Of a DNA stretch of 64,000 nt, positions 7,768 through 15,956 are shown piece after piece (position 1 is the stretch's first letter; each line of letters opens with the position of its first letter). Below the pieces are notes generated by a model, which saw only the letters and a program-made list of their open reading frames with translations, made no database searches and was not told the origin of the DNA. The stretch covers positions 682,001 to 746,000 of the forward strand of contig NZ_FOMO01000001.1 in the NCBI RefSeq assembly GCF_900112645.1, given 5' to 3'. Made by a program: the position numbers and the translations under genes. This DNA is from Phytopseudomonas straminea (GTDB lineage Bacteria > Pseudomonadota > Gammaproteobacteria > Pseudomonadales > Pseudomonadaceae).

Positions 7768-8934
7768 CTACGACCTGAAGCGCGCCAGCGAAAACGCCGA
7801 CAGGTCAGCCGCGCCGGGCTCGCCGCAATGCTGCATGGCCAGGGCCTCGCCGATGCCGGCGGAATGCTTGAAGCCATGCCCCGAGCAGGCCGACACCAGG
7901 GTCACGTTGGCCATCTGCGGGTGTGTATCGATGATGAAATTGAAGTCCGGCGTGATGGTGTAGGTGCACACCCTGGACTTCAGCACCCGCCGGGAAACCC
8001 CGAGCAGCCGGCCAGCCACGTGGGCGTCGTACAGGGCGTCGGTATCCGCCTGGCTGACGTGGCGATCCAGCGCGTCGGGATCGCAGCCTTCGAGGTACTG
8101 CTCGGTGGCGACCTTGATGGCGTTCTCGCCCGGCAGCGGCGGAAAACCGTAGCAACTGTCGGTATCCGCCGCGCCATGCAGCAGGATGTACACCGGCGAG
8201 TCGGCAGCGAAACGCTCCGGCTCGTCCAGCTCGAACCACACCAATTGCTGGCGGCAGACCTTCAGCAAGCCCTCGACCGACGCGCCCAGCAGCCGGCCCG
8301 TCCACATGCCGGCGCAGACGATGGCCTTGTCCGCCGTCAGCGTGCCGCCGCCCGTGCGCACCCGAACGCCTCCGGCATCGGACTCGATAGCCTCGACCCG
8401 CGTATGGGTGTGCAAGACCGCACCCAGTTGCTCGGCCAGCCGCAGCTGCACGTCGATGGCCCGCTCGGGGCGCACGTAGCCGGCGCCCGGCTCGTAATAG
8501 CCGGTGGCCGCATCGCCGAAGCCGCCGAATTGCGGGAAGCGCTGGCGGATGGCGGCGGCGTCCAGCAGGCTGTGTTCGATGCCGAAGCGTTTGGCCAGCG
8601 CCGCCGTTTCGCCGCCGAAGTCAGGCGTGCCGTGGCCGCGGGTCGGCTCCTGGCTGCTGCTCAGCATCAGCATGCCGCAGGCTTCGAACAACGCCTCGCC
8701 GCTCTGCGCCTCCAGCTCACGCCAGATGCGCTGGGAATTGAGCGCCAGCGGCACATAGGCCGCGCCCTCGCCAACCGCCTGGCGGGTGATGCGCGTGTCG
8801 CCATGGCTGGAGCCCTGGTCGTGGGGCGGCGCATGGCGGTCGACGCCGGCCACCCGCACGCCGCGCTTGGCCAGTTGATAAAGGGTGGCGGCGCCCATGG
8901 CGCCCAGGCCGATCACGATAACGTCGTAGTGCAT
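7768..8934 (-). CDS. solA: N-methyl-L-tryptophan oxidase / monomeric sarcosine oxidase family flavoenzyme
   Basis: A 388-residue FAD amine oxidase. The Rossmann dinucleotide motif GLGAMGAAT lies at residues 9-17. Cys323 in RVCTYTITPD sits where MTOX/MSOX enzymes attach FAD covalently. The C-terminal SACSGHGFKHSAGIGEAL motif is typical of SolA. The enzyme oxidatively demethylates N-methyl amino acids, giving formaldehyde and H2O2. The exact substrate (N-methyltryptophan or sarcosine) is inferred only from similarity to SolA. It starts 8 bp after the stop of the HD hydrolase gene, so the two form an operon. Confidence 0.85.
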   Translation of the reverse strand: MHYDVIVIGLGAMGAATLYQLAKRGVRVAGVDRHAPPHDQGSSHGDTRITRQAVGEGAAYVPLALNSQRIWRELEAQSGEALFEACGMLMLSSSQEPTRGHGTPDFGGETAALAKRFGIEHSLLDAAAIRQRFPQFGGFGDAATGYYEPGAGYVRPERAIDVQLRLAEQLGAVLHTHTRVEAIESDAGGVRVRTGGGTLTADKAIVCAGMWTGRLLGASVEGLLKVCRQQLVWFELDEPERFAADSPVYILLHGAADTDSCYGFPPLPGENAIKVATEQYLEGCDPDALDRHVSQADTDALYDAHVAGRLLGVSRRVLKSRVCTYTITPDFNFIIDTHPQMANVTLVSACSGHGFKHSAGIGEALAMQHCGEPGAADLSAFSLARFRS

Positions 8935-8942
8935 GGGATTCT

Positions 8943-9602
8943 CTACTGCTCGAAGGGCTGGGTTTCTTCGCGAAAGGCGTCGAGGAAGGCGACCATCCGC
9001 GCGTGCCGCTGCCCGGCCAGGCGCGCACCGGTGGCGGTCTGGAAGCCAGCGGCCAGGCCCAGCAACTTGGTGTGGAAATGGTCCAGGGCGAAACGCTGGT
9101 CATCCAGCGACCGCTGGCGTGCGTCGATATCCTCGGCATCGTACAGCGCACTGCCCAGGCGCCCGGAAACATGAAAGCAACGCGCCACGCCGATCAGGCC
9201 GATGGCGTCCAGGCGGTCGGCATCCTGCAGGATGCGGGCCTCCAGGCTGGTCGGCGTGATGGCGGCGGAGAAACTGTGCGCCTCGATGGCATGGCGCACG
9301 CCGGTGATGCGCTCGCTCGGCCAGCCATGGCCTGCGAGCACCTCACCGGCGCGCGCAGCGGACAATCGCGAAGCGCTGGAGCGCAGCGGCGAATCCTTTT
9401 CCACCGCCACGCAGTCATGCAGCAGCACCGCCGCCAGCAGCAACTGCAGATCGCCGCCCTCCTCGCGCTGCAAGCGCCGAACGTTGGCCCATACCCGCTG
9501 CAGGTGCGACAGGTCATGGGCGCCATCGTCGGTGGATGGCGCGCAGCCGGCCAACAGCTGGCCAGCCAGCTCGGCGTAGGGGGCGAAAGGATCCAGATTC
9601 AT
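8943..9602 (-). CDS. HD-domain phosphohydrolase (YedJ-like)
   Basis: A 219-residue HD-superfamily protein. Metal-ligand residues are visible: His33 (AHDLSHLQRVW), His62-Asp63 (LLHDCVAVEKD) and the later Asp in ILQDADRLDAIG, in the order H...HD...D. The length and layout match the YedJ/YpgQ group of metal-dependent phosphohydrolases that can act on nucleotides. The role is otherwise unknown. It is the first gene of a two-gene minus-strand unit with the solA-like gene. Confidence 0.85.
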   Translation of the reverse strand: MNLDPFAPYAELAGQLLAGCAPSTDDGAHDLSHLQRVWANVRRLQREEGGDLQLLLAAVLLHDCVAVEKDSPLRSSASRLSAARAGEVLAGHGWPSERITGVRHAIEAHSFSAAITPTSLEARILQDADRLDAIGLIGVARCFHVSGRLGSALYDAEDIDARQRSLDDQRFALDHFHTKLLGLAAGFQTATGARLAGQRHARMVAFLDAFREETQPFEQ

Positions 9603-9886
9603 GACAGATCGCCAGAAAGGGAAGGCCGCACCTTACGGGCCAGCCGCCAGGGCTCGCAAGTCATGCAGCGGAGTGTGGCGCCTTGCCATTACTGGACAAG
9701 CTCATAGCGCTTGCGCCACCTTTGGCAGCTTCGCCGAGCGACCTGGCCGCGCGCCAGGATCGCCTCGACGCATGAAGGATTTTCGACAGACTCGCCCCCA
9801 ATGAGCGCACATTCCGAACGGCGTCTCAGCAGATAACCGCGTTCGCGGTTATCTTCGGCACAGGATGGCATCGCAGGGATACGCAC
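9603..9886. other. Divergent intergenic region upstream of vgrG
   Basis: 284 bp between the HD hydrolase gene (minus) and vgrG (plus), expected to contain both promoters. The one clear element is an 11-bp perfect inverted repeat, AGATAACCGCG at 9831-9841 with its complement at 9844-9854, folding into a tight hairpin about 32 bp before vgrG. No U-run follows it. It could be an operator or leader hairpin. No convincing -35/-10 pair was identified. Confidence 0.4.
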
Positions 9887-12112
9887 ATGGCAATCACACA
9901 ACAGTCGCGCATGGCCAAGGTCAACAGCCCGCTCGGCGACAACGTGCTGGTGATGGAGCGCCTGGCCGGCAGCGAATCCCTGGGCCGCCTGTTCCACTAC
10001 GAGCTCAGCCTGGCCTCGGAAAATTCCTCGCTCAAGCTCAACGCCCTGCTCGGCAAGCCCATGGGCCTGGCCGTACAACTGGCCGACGGCAGCGACCGCT
10101 ACTTCCACGGCATCGTCGCGCGCTGCAGCCAGACCGCCCACCGTGGCCAGTTCGCCAGCTATCAGGTCACCCTCAAGCCTTGGTTGTGGCTGCTGTCGCG
10201 CACCTCCGACTGCCGGATCTTCCAGAGCAAGACCGTGCCGGACATCGTCAAGCAGGTGTTCCGCGACCTGGGTTTCTCCGACTTCGAAGACGCCCTGACC
10301 CGCTCCTACCGCGAATGGGATTATTGCGTGCAGTACCGCGAGACCAGCTTCGATTTCGTCAGCCGGCTGATGGAGCAGGAAGGCATCTACTACTACTTCC
10401 GCCATGAGCAGGAGCGCCATGTACTGGTGCTCTGCGATGCCTACGGCGCCCACGGTACGGCGCCCGGCTATGGGCGCGTGCCGTTCTACCCGCTCGACGA
10501 CCAGATGCGCGAGCGTGACCACATTCACGACTGGCACCTGGCCCACGAAGTGCAGCCCGGCTCCCTGGCGCTCAACGACTATGACTTCCAGCGCCCCAGC
10601 GCACGCCTGGAAGTGCGCTCCAGCATCGCCCGCGAGCACAGCAACGCCGATTATCCGCTCTACGACTACCCGGGCGAATACGTGCAGAGCAAGGACGGCG
10701 AGCAGTACGCGCGCAATCGCATCGAGGCCATCCAGGCGCAGTACGAGCAGATCCGCCTGAAGGGCAATGCCCGCGGCCTGGGCAGCGGGCACCTGTTCAG
10801 CCTCACCGATTACCCGCGCGACGATCAGAACCGCGAGTACCTGATCGTCGATGCCGAATACACAATCACCCAGGACCTCTACGAAAGCGGTCGCGGCAGC
10901 GAGAGCTTCCAGTTCGACAGCAACCTGACCTGCATCGACGCCAGCCAGGTGTTCCGCCCGCTGCCGCAGACCGTGCAGCCCATCGTGCAGGGCCCGCAGA
11001 CGGCCATGGTGGTCGGCCCCAAGGGCGAGGAAATCTGGACCGACCAGTACGGCCGCGTGAAGGTGCACTTCTACTGGGACCGCCACGACCAGTCCAACGA
11101 GAACAGCTCGTGCTGGATTCGCGTATCGCAGAACTGGGCCGGCAAGAACTGGGGCTCGATCCAGATCCCGCGCATTGGCCAGGAAGTGATCGTCAGCTTT
11201 CTGGAAGGCGACCCTGACCGGCCGATCATCACCGGCCGCGTCTACAACGCCGAGCAGACGGTGCCCTACGACCTGCCCGCCAACGCCACGCAAAGCGGCA
11301 CCAAGAGCCGCTCGAGCAAGGGCGGCACGCCAGCCAACTTCAACGAAATCCGCATGGAGGACAAGAAGGGCGAAGAGCAGCTGTTCATCCATGCCGAGAA
11401 GAACCAGGACATCGAGGTCGAGAACGACGAGACCCACTGGGTCGGCCACGACCGCACCAAGACCATCGACAACAACGAAACGGTGCACGTCAAACACGAC
11501 CGCACCGAGACGGTGGACAACAACGAGACCATCACCATCGGCGTCGACCGTACCGAAAAGGTCGGCAACAACGAGTCCATCACCATCGGTGTGAACCGCA
11601 CCGAAAACGTGGGCAGCAACGAATCGATCAGCATCGGTGCCAACCGTACCGAGAGCGTGGGCAGCAACGAAACCATCAGCATCGGCGCCAACCGCACCGA
11701 GAGCGTGGGCAGTAACGAAACCATCAGCATCGGTGCCAACCGTACCGAAAGCGTGGGCAACAACGAGCGCATCACCATTGGCGCCGACCGCACCGAGCTG
11801 GTCACCGCCAATGAAAGCGTGTTCATCGGTGCCAACCAGACGACCGCCGTCGGCGGCAGCGAATCGCGCTACGTGCGCGGCGAGCGCAACACCCGCATCG
11901 GCAAGGACGACACCCTCAACGTCGGCAAGAACTTCGTACTCAAGGCCGGCGACTCGATCACCCTGCAGACCGGCGCTGCCAGCATCACCATGAAGAAGGA
12001 CGGCACCATCGTCATTCGTGGCAAGAACATCAGCATCGACGGCTCCGGGGCGATCAACGCCAAGGCCGCCAAGAACATCGTGATGAAAGGCCAGAAGATC
12101 CTGCAGAACTAG
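9887..12112 (+). CDS. vgrG: Type VI secretion spike protein VgrG
   Basis: A 741-residue VgrG (TssI). The N-terminal gp27-like base domain (about residues 1-380) is followed by the gp5 OB-fold (TDQYGRVKVHFYWDRHDQ, then SCWIRVSQNWAG and IPRIGQEVIVSFLEGDPDRPI). The C-terminal needle runs from about residue 513 and is built of octad repeats ending in MKGQKILQN. There is no extra enzymatic domain, so the cargo must be carried by partner proteins. The spike trimer sits at the tip of the Hcp tube and is fired into neighbouring cells. The downstream genes (DUF6484, DUF2169, thiolase-like, PAAR-nuclease) form one tightly packed unit resembling the P. aeruginosa vgrG1b cluster. Confidence 0.96.
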   Translation: MAITQQSRMAKVNSPLGDNVLVMERLAGSESLGRLFHYELSLASENSSLKLNALLGKPMGLAVQLADGSDRYFHGIVARCSQTAHRGQFASYQVTLKPWLWLLSRTSDCRIFQSKTVPDIVKQVFRDLGFSDFEDALTRSYREWDYCVQYRETSFDFVSRLMEQEGIYYYFRHEQERHVLVLCDAYGAHGTAPGYGRVPFYPLDDQMRERDHIHDWHLAHEVQPGSLALNDYDFQRPSARLEVRSSIAREHSNADYPLYDYPGEYVQSKDGEQYARNRIEAIQAQYEQIRLKGNARGLGSGHLFSLTDYPRDDQNREYLIVDAEYTITQDLYESGRGSESFQFDSNLTCIDASQVFRPLPQTVQPIVQGPQTAMVVGPKGEEIWTDQYGRVKVHFYWDRHDQSNENSSCWIRVSQNWAGKNWGSIQIPRIGQEVIVSFLEGDPDRPIITGRVYNAEQTVPYDLPANATQSGTKSRSSKGGTPANFNEIRMEDKKGEEQLFIHAEKNQDIEVENDETHWVGHDRTKTIDNNETVHVKHDRTETVDNNETITIGVDRTEKVGNNESITIGVNRTENVGSNESISIGANRTESVGSNETISIGANRTESVGSNETISIGANRTESVGNNERITIGADRTELVTANESVFIGANQTTAVGGSESRYVRGERNTRIGKDDTLNVGKNFVLKAGDSITLQTGAASITMKKDGTIVIRGKNISIDGSGAINAKAAKNIVMKGQKILQN
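11423..11902 (+). repeat. Ten 48-bp (16-residue) tandem repeats encoding the VgrG needle
   Basis: Ten consecutive 16-residue units (residues 513-672 of VgrG) can be aligned without gaps. Each holds two octads of the form NETISIGA and NRTESVGS. Units 5-7 (11615-11758) are nearly identical at DNA level, while the outer units have diverged. The octad period matches the triangular beta-helix of phage gp5. Confidence 0.85.
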
Positions 12113-12133
12113 GCCGCGCCCAGGAGCCACCCA

Positions 12134-12583
12134 ATGACTGTCCAGCACCACACCCCCGCCGCCGCCACTCGCCTGGACGGCGTGGTCATCGGCGTACTGC
12201 TCGATGTGCCGCAAGCTTCCAGCCCGATAGTGGCCTTTGCCGGCTGCCCGTCGGAGACCGGCATCGCCGCGACCACCACCACGGCCCTCAGCCGCGAGGA
12301 CATCGGCGCCCAGGTGGCCCTGATGTTCGTTGGTGGCGACCCGAGCCAGCCACTGGTGATCGGCCGTATCCAGCGCCTGCCACAGGCACCGGCGCCGGCC
12401 GCCATCGCCCATCTGGACGGCGAGCGCCTGGAATTCAGCGCCGAGCGCGAGATCGTGCTGCGCTGCGGCAAGGCCAGCATCACCCTGACCCGCGAAGGCA
12501 AGGTGCTGATCAAGGGCGCCTACCTGTCCAGCCGCTCCAGCGGCGTGAACCGCATCAAGGGCGGTTCGGTGCAGATCAACTAA
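12134..12583 (+). CDS. DUF6484 domain-containing protein of T6SS vgrG cluster
   Basis: A 149-residue protein beginning 21 bp after vgrG. It has a central beta-rich segment (LDGVVIGVLLDVPQASSPIVAF, then PLVIGRIQRLP) resembling a small OB-like fold. The C-terminal tail (EIVLRCGKASITLTREGKV) resembles the VgrG needle end. DUF6484 proteins are found beside VgrG and DUF2169 genes. A role as an accessory or adaptor in spike loading is inferred from context only; no enzymatic motif is visible. The equivalent position in P. aeruginosa is, from memory, PA0096. Confidence 0.8.
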   Translation: MTVQHHTPAAATRLDGVVIGVLLDVPQASSPIVAFAGCPSETGIAATTTTALSREDIGAQVALMFVGGDPSQPLVIGRIQRLPQAPAPAAIAHLDGERLEFSAEREIVLRCGKASITLTREGKVLIKGAYLSSRSSGVNRIKGGSVQIN

Positions 12584-12592
12584 GAGCCGCCC

Positions 12593-13705
12593 ATGGAACT
12601 GCTCAATGCCACCCGGATGGTGGCCGCCTACAACCAGGGCCTGGACGCCGACGGCCGCGAATACCTGGTGGTCATCGTCAAGGGCACCTTCAGCCTGCCG
12701 GTGGACGGCAGCGTGGCGCGCCTGCTCGATGAGCAGCAGCCGCTGCTGATGAGCGATACCTTCTCCGGCGACCCGGCGCTCTCCGCGCCGTTGCGCGAGT
12801 TCGACTTCGCCCCCTTCAAGCCGTACTGCGACGTGCTGGTCAGTGGCAGCGCCCAGGCGCCGGGCGGGCGACCGGTCAGCCAGCTGACCGTGGGCATCCG
12901 CGTCGGCCGGGTCAGCAAGGCGTTCAGCGTGTTCGGTCCGCGCCACTGGCAGCCCGGCGCCCTGGGCACCAGCGCCGGCGCGCCGCAGCCCTTCGTGCGC
13001 CAGGACATCTCCTACGCCAGCGCCTTCGGCGGCAGCCACCCGGCGCCGGGCAACCCCGAGCAACTGCTGTGCAACCTGCGCAACCCGGCCGGCCAGGGCT
13101 GGTACCCGCGCAGCCTGGGCGGCGGCACCGTGGTCGGCATGCCGATGCCCAACACTGAAAAGCTTGGCGAGCCCGTGGATGCGCCCCATGGCGATTTTGA
13201 GCCCATGGCCCTCGGCCCGCTGGGCAAGCACTGGCAGGCACGGGTCGGTTTCGCCGGCACCTACGACCAGGCCTGGCAGGACGAGCAGTTTCCCTTCCTG
13301 CCCAGGGACTTCGACGAGCGCTATTTTCAGGCGGCCCCGGCCGACCAGCAGACCGACTACCTCAAGGGCGGCGAAGAGGTGTTCCTGCTCGGCCTGCTGC
13401 CGACCGAACGCGCCGGCTTCCGGGTGCCCAGCGTGCGCATGCCGGTGACCTATTTCCTCAGCGCCGGCGGCCATGAAACGGCCGAAGCGGTCATCGATAC
13501 CCTGCTGGTCGACACCGACGCCAACCATGTGGAAATCACTTGGCGTACCCGTCGACCACTCAAACGCAGCCTGTTCGAAATCGCCCAGGTGCTGGTCGGC
13601 GAGAAATCCCGAGCCTGGTGGCGAGCCCGCGAGCTGGGCAAGGACTATTACCCGTCCCTGGCCGCCCTGAGCCGCAGCCGCCTGGCCGAGGATGAATCGT
13701 CATGA
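12593..13705 (+). CDS. DUF2169 family T6SS adaptor/chaperone
   Basis: A 370-residue protein, full length for DUF2169. Family features include the N-terminal YLVVIVKGTFSLPVDG, the central YASAFGGSHPAPGNPEQ region and the PLGKHWQARVGFAGTYDQ motif. In Agrobacterium a DUF2169 protein stabilises and loads a PAAR-containing DNase effector onto its VgrG. The PAAR/GHH2 protein encoded two genes downstream is therefore its likely client. It starts 9 bp after the DUF6484 gene and overlaps the next gene by 4 bp (ATGA). Confidence 0.9.
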   Translation: MELLNATRMVAAYNQGLDADGREYLVVIVKGTFSLPVDGSVARLLDEQQPLLMSDTFSGDPALSAPLREFDFAPFKPYCDVLVSGSAQAPGGRPVSQLTVGIRVGRVSKAFSVFGPRHWQPGALGTSAGAPQPFVRQDISYASAFGGSHPAPGNPEQLLCNLRNPAGQGWYPRSLGGGTVVGMPMPNTEKLGEPVDAPHGDFEPMALGPLGKHWQARVGFAGTYDQAWQDEQFPFLPRDFDERYFQAAPADQQTDYLKGGEEVFLLGLLPTERAGFRVPSVRMPVTYFLSAGGHETAEAVIDTLLVDTDANHVEITWRTRRPLKRSLFEIAQVLVGEKSRAWWRARELGKDYYPSLAALSRSRLAEDESS

Positions 13706-14739
13706 GCGCCCTCAGCATCCTCTCCAGCGGCATGGTCAGCGCCGTGGGTCTGAGCGCGCCGGCCAGTTGCGCGGCGATCCGCTGCGCCCTCGACAACTTC
13801 CAGGAAACCCGCTTCATCGACGGCGGCGGCGAATGGCAGATCGCCGCCAGCGTACCGCTCGAAGAGCCCTGGCGCGGGCGTACCAAGCTGGTGAAGATGG
13901 CTGCTCGTGCCATCACCGAGAGCTTGGCCGGCGTGCCGGGTATCGATTGCGCCACCACGCCGCTGCTGCTCGGTGTCGCCGAAGTGGATCGCCCAGGGCG
14001 TTGCGACGGCCTGGACAACAGCCTGCTGCACGATATCGAGCGCGAGCTGGGCGTGCGCTTTCATGGCGCCTCCACGCTGATCCCGCGGGGCCGGGTCAGT
14101 GCGGGCGTGGCGCTGCTCAATGCGCGCCGGCTGATCCACGAAGGCGGCCACCGCCACGTGCTGATCGCCGGCGTCGACTCGTTTCTCAACGCCGCCACCC
14201 TGACCGCCTTCGAACAGCGCCAGCGGCTACTCACCAGCCGGCATTCCAACGGTTTCATTCCCGGCGAAGGCGCGGCGGCGGTGGTGGTCGGCGCGCCCGT
14301 GCGCCAGGACGCCGAACAGCTGATCTGCTTCGGGCTGGGCTTTGGCGTCGAGAAGGCCACCGTGGAAGCCGACGACATCCCGCTGCGCGCGGACGGTCTG
14401 GTGCAGGCTACCCAGGCGGCGCTAAAGGACGGCAACTGCCGTATGGAGCAGATGGACTACCGGCTGACCGACAACTCCGGCGAGCAGTACTACTTCAAGG
14501 AAGCCGCCCTGGCGCTGAGCCGCACGCTGCGGGTGGTCAAGGAAGAGTTCGACATCTGGCACCCCGCCGACTGCATCGGCGAATGCGGCGCCGCCATCGG
14601 CCCGGCCATGCTCGCCGTGGCACTGGCCGCCTCGCGCAAGGGCTACAGCCCTGGTGCGAACATCGTCTATCAACTGGGCAACGACGCTGGCGAGCGCGCC
14701 GTGGCGTTGCTGCGTTACCAACGAGTAGGAGCCGCCTGA
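13702..14739 (+). CDS. Thiolase-fold (beta-ketoacyl synthase-like) protein of T6SS cluster
   Basis: A 345-residue protein with the thiolase/KAS fold. It has VLIAGVDSFLNAATL and NGFIPGEGAAAVVVG in the usual order, and a C-terminal GECGAAIGPAMLAVALAAS helix. Where active KAS enzymes have a nucleophilic Cys followed by Ser/Ala, this protein reads IPRGRVSAGVALLNA with no Cys. Condensing activity is therefore doubtful. Such proteins recur in vgrG/DUF2169 clusters (PA0098-type) and may act as a structural or loading partner. It overlaps the DUF2169 gene by 4 bp and the PAAR-toxin gene by 1 bp. Confidence 0.85.
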   Translation: MSALSILSSGMVSAVGLSAPASCAAIRCALDNFQETRFIDGGGEWQIAASVPLEEPWRGRTKLVKMAARAITESLAGVPGIDCATTPLLLGVAEVDRPGRCDGLDNSLLHDIERELGVRFHGASTLIPRGRVSAGVALLNARRLIHEGGHRHVLIAGVDSFLNAATLTAFEQRQRLLTSRHSNGFIPGEGAAAVVVGAPVRQDAEQLICFGLGFGVEKATVEADDIPLRADGLVQATQAALKDGNCRMEQMDYRLTDNSGEQYYFKEAALALSRTLRVVKEEFDIWHPADCIGECGAAIGPAMLAVALAASRKGYSPGANIVYQLGNDAGERAVALLRYQRVGAA

Positions 14740-15956
14740 TGGCCAACGAGGTCTATGCCAACAACCGGGAGATTTCCTGCAAGGCGGCCAGCGGCAAATC
14801 CATCGCCGCCTTTCCCGACGTCTGCTTCACCCCGCCGCAAACGCCGCCCATGCCTCTGGGCATCCCGATCCCGTACCCCAACACCGGGCTGTCCAAGGAC
14901 ACCACCAAGGGCACGCGCACCATCCGCATCACCCGCAAGGAGGTGATGCTCAAGAACAAGAGCTACTACAAGACCAGTTACGGCGACGAACCCGGCCGCG
15001 CCCCGAAGAAAGGCATCATCACCAGCAAGATCAAGGGCAAGGTGTACTTCACCTCCTGGTCGATGGACGTCAAATTCGAAGGCAAGAACGTGGTGCGGCA
15101 TATGGATCTGACGACCCATAACCATGGGTCGTTTCCGGGGAATACACCGACCTGGCCGTATCTGGATCAGATGGCGGTAAGCAAGGGTGAAGGGCCGTGC
15201 AAGGAAGACATCAAAAAAGAGAAGGATGCCTGTAAGGAATACACCCCTCATGGAGATGGCGATCCATGCCCGCCAACCACTGAACTGGTGAAGGCAAAAA
15301 AAGCACGGGCGCTTACCGCTAAGGGCTCCCCAGCCAGAGCCCAGGCCAATGCATCGGTTAAGAGCGCCTACGAACGACTCGCAAGTAAAAATCGAGCCAA
15401 TAAATGCCTGCAGGCTCGACGCTGCATGCTGACACCCTACAAACCCCAAGGCCGCGGCAAAGCCCGCCAGCCGGGCTGTTGCCCTGGCCAGACAGGCCAC
15501 CATCTCATAGAGGCTTCCGCATTTCTTGAGCCAGGTACCCGCAAAGAAGGCGGTTCCTTAAGAGCGCAATTCAAGAACTCGAAATATGACCTTGATCGAG
15601 CACCCTGCGTGTGTGCGGAAGGCCCTGACAATACGACCGCGACCCACGGTTTGATGCATACCTATCAAGGCGTCAGAGCAAAAAAGCTGGCTCCCGATGG
15701 CACATGGACCTTACGCCAAGCCACGGAATGCGGCGCGGCGTCAGTGAATATGGTCTTCCAGAGCGGGTGTGATCAGCAGTGCCTGGAGTCGCAACTCAAC
15801 GCCTATCACTCCAGCCCCGAAGTAGGCGTGAAACCGGACACGAAAATACCCTCGTCACCCAGTGGCAAAACCGACAGCAAGGTTGCCGAGAAAGCTTGGC
15901 AGCAATACGACAAGGGCAAACGGTCAATAGATAACTCAGGGAGTACTACACGATGA
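14739..15956 (+). CDS. PAAR-like (DUF4150) T6SS effector with Tox-GHH2 nuclease domain
   Basis: A 405-residue effector. Residues 1 to about 135 form a DUF4150/PAAR-like cap (VCFTPPQTPPMPLGIPIPYP, then HNHGSFPGN), which sharpens the VgrG tip. Residues 150-230 are a Cys/Lys-rich linker. Residues 245-350 form a Tox-GHH2 HNH-type nuclease domain with the signature TGHHLIEASAF (GHH at 253-255) and several Cys. P. aeruginosa Tse7 (PA0099), in the same gene order, is a PAAR-GHH2 DNase, so DNA cleavage in the target cell is the likely activity. ATG at 14739 overlaps the previous stop. GC content drops from about 15.18 kb, inside the gene, which suggests the toxin tip was exchanged by recombination. 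Confidence 0.9.
   Translation: MANEVYANNREISCKAASGKSIAAFPDVCFTPPQTPPMPLGIPIPYPNTGLSKDTTKGTRTIRITRKEVMLKNKSYYKTSYGDEPGRAPKKGIITSKIKGKVYFTSWSMDVKFEGKNVVRHMDLTTHNHGSFPGNTPTWPYLDQMAVSKGEGPCKEDIKKEKDACKEYTPHGDGDPCPPTTELVKAKKARALTAKGSPARAQANASVKSAYERLASKNRANKCLQARRCMLTPYKPQGRGKARQPGCCPGQTGHHLIEASAFLEPGTRKEGGSLRAQFKNSKYDLDRAPCVCAEGPDNTTATHGLMHTYQGVRAKKLAPDGTWTLRQATECGAASVNMVFQSGCDQQCLESQLNAYHSSPEVGVKPDTKIPSSPSGKTDSKVAEKAWQQYDKGKRSIDNSGSTTR

Noticed and set aside
9601..9804. 67-codon plus-strand frame between the HD hydrolase gene and vgrG
   Set aside because: No ribosome binding site, composition unlike a protein, and it overlaps the promoter region.
11423..11902. Regular 48-bp repeats that could suggest a CRISPR array
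   Set aside because: The repeats are contiguous, without spacers, in frame and part of the VgrG beta-helix.
9689..13528. 1279-codon open frame on the minus strand opposite vgrG, DUF6484 and DUF2169 genes
   Set aside because: It is a long antisense frame caused by GC-rich codon bias; it lacks a ribosome binding site and domain, and is fully covered by well-supported plus-strand genes.
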